DNA of 64,000 bases. Source: Hoeflea sp038900095 (lineage in GTDB: Bacteria; Pseudomonadota; Alphaproteobacteria; Rhizobiales; Rhizobiaceae). The notes below the pieces were generated by a model, which saw only the letters and a program-made list of their open reading frames with translations, was not told where the DNA came from and searched no databases. Location: NCBI RefSeq assembly GCF_038900095.1, contig NZ_JBBMQQ010000004.1:186001-250000 (forward strand), in the 5' to 3' direction. The position numbers were made by a program, and so were the translations under genes. Of this stretch, positions 59,924-64,000 are shown piece after piece (positions within the stretch are counted from its first letter, which is position 1; each line of letters opens with the position of its first letter).

Positions 59924-60412
59924 TCAGCTTATCCTGAGCAGGCCGATGCCGGTCAGCAGGACAGCCAGACCGCTCGCCATCGCGCGGACCTGGTTCCAGA
60001 GCTGCCAGCGTTCGGAATAGCTGCGCCAGATCTCACCTGCCGCCTCGGTGGCGTCCGGTACGACAACCTGCGCCAGCGCTTGGTTCATCGGAACATTGAC
60101 GAGGACGGTCACGCCGAAACCGCCGGTGGCGTAGACGCCAGCTGCAAGTGCAAACCAGATCGCGGCGCCGCGCCGGCCGGTGCGCATCAGCAGGGCCGCG
60201 GTGACCGCCAGCACCGCCGGCGTCAGGAAAAAGGCCGGGAAAAACACCGCATTGCGCACCGAGGCGTTCATCGCCTGCATGGCCTCGATGGCGACCGCCG
60301 GGCCGGCAGCATCAAGCCCCCACATGGTCGAGCAGACCCAGGCATAGAAAAAGCCGAAGATCGCGGCGCTCAGCAAAAGCGAGGCGAGGGGAAACACCCG
60401 TGTCGAGATCAT
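59924..60412 (-). CDS. DUF1772 (anthrone oxygenase-like) membrane protein
   Basis: The 162-residue protein starts MISTRVFPLASLLLSAAIFG and has four membrane helices. The DUF1772 segments are AAGPAVAIEAMQAMNASVRN, FGVTVLVNVPMNQALAQV and a Trp-rich end (WRSYSERWQLWNQVRA). Function is unknown despite the fungal anthrone oxygenase name. It overlaps the upstream membrane gene by four bases and belongs with the divergent TetR gene. Confidence 0.85.
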   Translation of the reverse strand: MISTRVFPLASLLLSAAIFGFFYAWVCSTMWGLDAAGPAVAIEAMQAMNASVRNAVFFPAFFLTPAVLAVTAALLMRTGRRGAAIWFALAAGVYATGGFGVTVLVNVPMNQALAQVVVPDATEAAGEIWRSYSERWQLWNQVRAMASGLAVLLTGIGLLRIS

Positions 60413-60804
60413 GCCTGCTGCTCCTGCCGAGCTGCCGTGGCTGGGGAACGGGTGTGCCGGAGCGTGTCGGTAAACAGCGCAAGGCAGGCCAGTTGACCGG
60501 CAATCACCGCGGGCCAGATCAGCCCGAACTGCGCGTCGAGGTATTTCTGCGGACCAAACGAGATCAGTGCCATGGTTGCGGCCAGCAGGCACAGGATACG
60601 GCCGGGTCTGCTGGTGCTTCCGCCAAGCAGGATCGCGGCCACGGCCGTGGCCATCGACACCCCGAGAAAGGGCGCGATTGCGAACAGGGGGGTGACGGCA
60701 GGAGGATGCGGCGGAACGCCTGCATAGAGCGCACCGAGCATCACGGCCTGCAGGATGATCAGGACTGCCAATGCGGCAGTGGAGGTCTGGTTGGGTTGGG
60801 GCAT
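60409..60804 (-). CDS. Four-helix membrane protein of unknown function
   Basis: The 131-residue protein starts MPQPNQTSTAALAVLIILQA and has four hydrophobic stretches. ATG 60804 follows a GGAG site; a longer in-frame start at 60846 would run into the operator. It is the first gene of a pair with DUF1772 and is divergent from a TetR regulator. No family is recognised. Confidence 0.7.
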   Translation of the reverse strand: MPQPNQTSTAALAVLIILQAVMLGALYAGVPPHPPAVTPLFAIAPFLGVSMATAVAAILLGGSTSRPGRILCLLAATMALISFGPQKYLDAQFGLIWPAVIAGQLACLALFTDTLRHTRSPATAARQEQQA

Positions 60805-60851
60805 TGTCGATCTCCAAAAAAAACGTAATTGTGTGTACGGTTGCAATTATC

Positions 60852-60867
60852 CGTAATCTGAATTACG
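60852..60867. promoter_or_regulatory. Candidate TetR operator
   Basis: CGTAAT-CTGA-ATTACG, a perfect 6-bp inverted repeat, lies 29 bases before the tetR start and 47 bases from the divergent membrane gene. A further CGTAATT half site lies at 60824-60830. Confidence 0.6.
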
Positions 60868-60895
60868 CCTTTCGTCAACCATCCGGAGACAATCG

Positions 60896-61495
60896 ATGCG
60901 CGATGAGAACAGGGCGTCCCGCCAGCAGAAGATCGAAGAGGCGGCCTATGCGGTCCTGGAAGCCAAGGGCTATGCCGGAACCTCGATGCTGGCGATTGCC
61001 AGGGCGGCGCGGGCGTCAAACGAGACCCTGTACAACTGGTATGGCGACAAGACCGGCCTGTTCAAGGCACTGGTCGTGCGCAACGCAGAACAGGTCAGGA
61101 CGCTTCTGCAGGAGGGGCTGGACAGGGACGGCAGCCCGCTGGAGATCCTGCAGGCACTCGGGCCGCGCCTGCTGGCGCTTCTTGTCAGCCCCCGCGCCAT
61201 CCAGCTCAACCGTGCAGCCGCGGCGGATCCGACCGGAGAACTCGGCGCGGTTATTTCCGAGCGCGGCAGGGAAACGGTCGCGCCGCTGATTGGCAAGGTG
61301 CTGGAGCGTGCCCGGCAGGAGGGGGCGCTCGAATTTGATCAGACCGCCGGGGCTGTAGGTCTTTATCTCAACCTGCTGGTTGGAGATCTGCAGATCCGCC
61401 GCGTCATCGGCCGTGAGCCGCCGCTCGACGAGGCCGCGATCAACCGCCGCGCCGAACAGGCCTACAAGCACTTCCTCCGGCTTTGCGCAGCCTAG
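60896..61495 (+). CDS. TetR-family regulator of the adjacent membrane pair
   Basis: The 199-residue protein has the TetR helix-turn-helix (TSMLAIARAARASNETLYNW followed by YGDKTGLFKAL) and a helical C-terminal domain (GAVGLYLNLLVGDLQIRRVI). The last part resembles the TetR gene at 34527 of this window (RTLYKWFGDRDGLL-type helix and QIR.L end), so both belong to one subgroup. Divergent from the DUF1772 pair with a palindrome between, hence a likely repressor of it. Confidence 0.88.
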   Translation: MRDENRASRQQKIEEAAYAVLEAKGYAGTSMLAIARAARASNETLYNWYGDKTGLFKALVVRNAEQVRTLLQEGLDRDGSPLEILQALGPRLLALLVSPRAIQLNRAAAADPTGELGAVISERGRETVAPLIGKVLERARQEGALEFDQTAGAVGLYLNLLVGDLQIRRVIGREPPLDEAAINRRAEQAYKHFLRLCAA

Positions 61496-61496
61496 C

Positions 61497-62051
61497 TCAG
61501 GCCGGGTCGATGGTGATGCTGGCGCAGATCGCGTTTTCCAGAAACGCCCGTGCCGCGGGTTGCTGGCTCGGCGTCGGCGCCACGGCGCGCAATGCGACAT
61601 AGCCCTGCGGCTGACTCAGCTCGACCAGCACCGCACGTTCGAGCGCACGTGGCATGAAGCGCCGCAATTGCAGCATTTGCGCCGGGGTCACGAAGGTGAT
61701 GTTGACGCCGGTACCGATGGCCGAGCGGTCATTCATCGAATAGGTTTCGTTTGATGATGCGTCATAGGCGGACACCGTCCAGATCGGCACGTCGCCCGCC
61801 GCGAAGATGCGCACCGGCCCATCGGAAATGTCGAACCGGCAGACCGCGGTGCGGACATAGGGGTTCTCGTTGTAGAGCCCGCTGGTGTTGGGCTCGTTGG
61901 CCAGCGAATAGAACCGGTTGGTCGCGCCGAGCATCTTCACCCGGGTCCAGGCATCCTCGCCGGTCCACATCGGCAGGGCCAGGATGATGACGATATGGAT
62001 GAAGGCCGCACCGACCAGCCCGATCGCGATGGACAGCAGGACGCTACGCAT
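61497..62051 (-). CDS. DUF1254 domain membrane protein
   Basis: About 184 residues: an N-terminal membrane helix (VLLSIAIGLVGAAFIHIVII), then the DUF1254 segment FDISDGPVRIFAAGDVPIWT followed by YSMNDRSAIG. Function unknown. ATG 62051 (or GTG 62057) overlaps the end of the DUF1214 gene. These two domains are found in one polypeptide in other bacteria and as neighbours here. Confidence 0.82.
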   Translation of the reverse strand: MRSVLLSIAIGLVGAAFIHIVIILALPMWTGEDAWTRVKMLGATNRFYSLANEPNTSGLYNENPYVRTAVCRFDISDGPVRIFAAGDVPIWTVSAYDASSNETYSMNDRSAIGTGVNITFVTPAQMLQLRRFMPRALERAVLVELSQPQGYVALRAVAPTPSQQPAARAFLENAICASITIDPA

Positions 62052-62631
62052 CGGCACACCCGATAAGCGAGATTTTCGGCATGTCGAGCTCGACCATGCT
62101 GACCGAGGCCGCGGTCGGCGTATCGATCAGTGTCAGCACGAAACTGACACCGCCGTCCGAATCGAGCCAGATCCAGTTGCCGGAGCTCGGAGCGGCGCCG
62201 AGCCGGATGCGGAAGCTGCCGTCGACATTGCGCAGCGTGGTCCAGGAGTTGAGGCTGACAGGAGCCCGCTCCGGCGCGTCAAGCGGATTGCCGGCGGCAT
62301 CGGTGACCCGCAATGTCCAGAACCGGGCCGGCGGCGTCGATCCGGAAATCTCGTAGCTGCACCGCCCCGAAAGCCTGGCCCCGGTTTCATCGCTCTCGGC
62401 GGTAAACACCAGGCCTTCCGCACGGCCGAGCAAAATCCGTCCGTCGCCGGCGCGGTGCGCCTTGGCAAACGGATCGGCGTCCTCGGTCTGCAGGTCGGGA
62501 TAGGCGCTCCACGATCCGAGCCGGATCGCACCGAAGCCGGATGTGGCCTTGAGCATCCACGACGCAGACCAGGCGCCACCGCCAAAAGCGATCGCCAGCG
62601 TCAAAGCAACCAGGGCAGGCAGACGAAACAC
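62044..62631 (-). CDS. DUF1214 domain exported protein
   Basis: The 195-residue protein has an N-terminal hydrophobic segment (LPALVALTLAIAFGGGAWSA). The beta-rich DUF1214 domain contains RFWTLRVTDAAGNPLDAPER and SLNSWTTLRNVDGSFRIRLG. Function unknown; proteins with DUF1254/DUF1214 are periplasmic or membrane-bound. Co-transcribed with the DUF1254 gene through an 8-base overlap. Confidence 0.83.
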   Translation of the reverse strand: MFRLPALVALTLAIAFGGGAWSASWMLKATSGFGAIRLGSWSAYPDLQTEDADPFAKAHRAGDGRILLGRAEGLVFTAESDETGARLSGRCSYEISGSTPPARFWTLRVTDAAGNPLDAPERAPVSLNSWTTLRNVDGSFRIRLGAAPSSGNWIWLDSDGGVSFVLTLIDTPTAASVSMVELDMPKISLIGCADA

Positions 62632-62796
62632 GTGGCAGGGTTTCCCTCGTCAGTCCGGAGCATTCATCCGGGGCGCGTCAGATCGGGCGCGCAAACCGCA
62701 CCGTGGCTGACGAAAAAGCACAATACCGCGCCAATAACCAGCCATCAGCATTGAAAAGATAGGGATATGCACCATTGCCCGATCCATGCCGGTCAA

Positions 62797-64000
62797 TCAC
62801 TGCTCGACGGTTGCGGGAACAAGCTCCGGCTGGTTCTTGACCGCTGCCAGGCGTTCCGGCACGCCAAGCGGCCGGGCGCTGTTGAGCCGTTCCACCAGCC
62901 CGCGCAGAACATCGGTGGTTTCCCGGTTCAGCGACCGCGACCGTTGCCGTGCGGGCAGCGGGTTGCCGTTCTCGTCGGTCGAGGACTTGGCGGCAAGCGG
63001 CGTGGCTTTCGCGGTCGGCAGAGGGTTGTCGACACCCGGAATGGCCCGAAGCTCGATGCCCTGGTGGGCGTAATCCATCACCCGCTTGAAGGTCATCGCC
63101 GGCAATGAGCCGCCGGTCATGCGGTTGGTCGAGGTGTAGTCGTCATTGCCGAACCAGACCGCGGCGGTGAAATTGCCGGTGAAGCCGCAGAACCAGGCAT
63201 CGCGATAGGCCTGCGTGGTGCCGGTCTTGCCGCCGGTGAGAACGCCGTCGACCGCCGCACGCCGCGCCGTGCCGACATAGGGAACCCGGGTCAGCATCTG
63301 GTTCATGTAGGCGCCGGCGGTTTCCGACAGCACGCGTTCCGGCGGCGGCTCGTCGCGGTTGAAATCATAGAGCACATCACCGTTGTAGTTCATGATCTGC
63401 GCGATGCCATGGCGGCGCGACTGGTAGCCGCCGGTGGGGAACACCGCATAGGCCGTGGCCTGGTCGAGAACCGTGACTTCCGAGGTGCCGATCGGAATGG
63501 TGACGTCGCGGCGGATCGGTGTCTCGACGCCGAATTTCTTTGCCTGCGCCATGATCTGGCCGATCGGGTCTTCGCCGAGCCGCTCCTTGGCGATCCTGAC
63601 CGGGATGGTGTTGATCGACTTGGCCAGCGCGGTCTTGATGTCGATGCGGCCACGATAGCTCAGGCCGTAGTTCTTCGGATGCCAGTTGCCCCAGTGGATC
63701 GGCGCGTCGGTGATCGGGCTGTCCGGCGTCATGCCTTTTTCCATGGCCAGCGAATAGGTGTAGATCTTGAACGACGAGCCGGGTTGCCGCAATGCCCGCG
63801 AGGCGCGGTTGAACTGGCTTTCGCCGTAGTCGCGTCCGCCGACCATGGCGCGCACGGCGCCGCCGTTCTCGATCAGCACAAGCGCTGCCTGGCTGGCGCG
63901 ATACTGCTTGCCATACTGGCGCAGACCGGCTTCCACCGCGGCGTCGGCGGCTTCTTGCATGCCCGGATCAAGCGTGGTGCGCACGATCAGCGAATGCTGG
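62797..64000 (-). CDS. Class A penicillin-binding protein, C-terminal transpeptidase part (5' end outside window)
   Basis: The frame is open to base 64000, so only the last 400 residues are seen. RTTLDPGMQEAADAAVEAGL marks the start of a class A transpeptidase domain. Active-site motifs are QPGSSFKIYT (SxxK), AKSINTIPVR (SxN) and GGKTGTTQAYRDAWF (KTG). The glycosyltransferase half must lie beyond the right edge. It cross-links peptidoglycan. The layout is PBP1A-like, with a Pro/Arg-rich end after residue 340 of the visible part. Confidence 0.92.
   Translation of the reverse strand, partial: QHSLIVRTTLDPGMQEAADAAVEAGLRQYGKQYRASQAALVLIENGGAVRAMVGGRDYGESQFNRASRALRQPGSSFKIYTYSLAMEKGMTPDSPITDAPIHWGNWHPKNYGLSYRGRIDIKTALAKSINTIPVRIAKERLGEDPIGQIMAQAKKFGVETPIRRDVTIPIGTSEVTVLDQATAYAVFPTGGYQSRRHGIAQIMNYNGDVLYDFNRDEPPPERVLSETAGAYMNQMLTRVPYVGTARRAAVDGVLTGGKTGTTQAYRDAWFCGFTGNFTAAVWFGNDDYTSTNRMTGGSLPAMTFKRVMDYAHQGIELRAIPGVDNPLPTAKATPLAAKSSTDENGNPLPARQRSRSLNRETTDVLRGLVERLNSARPLGVPERLAAVKNQPELVPATVEQ

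Overview
The window is high-GC DNA with dense, short-spaced genes on both strands. It looks like chromosome from an alphaproteobacterium of the Hyphomicrobiales (Rhizobiales). The evidence is a MucR/Ros zinc-finger regulator, a circularly permuted two-piece tmRNA gene, an alphaproteobacterial SspB, the DnaA-domain-IV/DUF6456/SufE/DUF5330 neighbourhood, DUF2336 and DUF1491 proteins, CtrA-like sites and a seven-gene Pha/Mrp antiporter operon. A Hoeflea-like genus is a guess that cannot be settled here. I see no insertion sequence, prophage, CRISPR array, tRNA or rRNA. Codon use is even throughout; AT-rich stretches are confined to intergenic regions, mainly around mucR and upstream of the DnaA-domain-IV gene.

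Left part (1-16 kb): the tail of an AsmA-like protein; a small minus-strand group (ribbon-helix-helix protein, DUF4169, sspB) with the permuted ssrA gene just upstream; a BNR-repeat protein; a thyA-mazG-folA nucleotide/folate group; an hflK-hflC-DUF2065-degP membrane quality-control group; divergent serB and miaA with overlapping start codons; a diguanylate cyclase; and a HerA-like ATPase.

Middle (15.6-36 kb): ilvI-ilvH behind a textbook attenuator (leader peptide rich in Ile/Leu/Val, hairpins, U-tract), with ilvC 18 kb further on. Between them lie a LysE-type exporter with a cobalt-type nitrile hydratase, an NsrR-like regulator divergent from a truncated haemoglobin gene, a RecD-like helicase, an EAL protein, a globin-coupled chemoreceptor, an AlkB-type hydroxylase, pdxJ, a QorB/QorR-like divergent pair, an Amj-type lipid II flippase, and MerR- and TetR-controlled genes with clear operators.

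Right part (36-64 kb): a membrane acyltransferase, an unusual SDR lacking its catalytic residues, a LysR regulator and an aminotransferase; the mrpA-G operon; mucR; the DnaA-domain-IV protein with DUF6456, and sufE; a sensor kinase, peptidoglycan-binding and DUF1491 group; DUF2336; an Lrp regulator divergent from a gate-domain transporter; a sulfide:quinone oxidoreductase under a perfect FNR/FixK box; a TetR-controlled membrane pair; a DUF1254/DUF1214 pair; and the C-terminal part of a class A penicillin-binding protein running off the right edge.

The strongest non-coding observations are the permuted tmRNA with its Ala-type acceptor stem, the ilvIH attenuator, the FNR/FixK promoter of the sulfide oxidoreductase, a hairpin covering the EAL gene start, and several perfect operator palindromes in divergent promoters.
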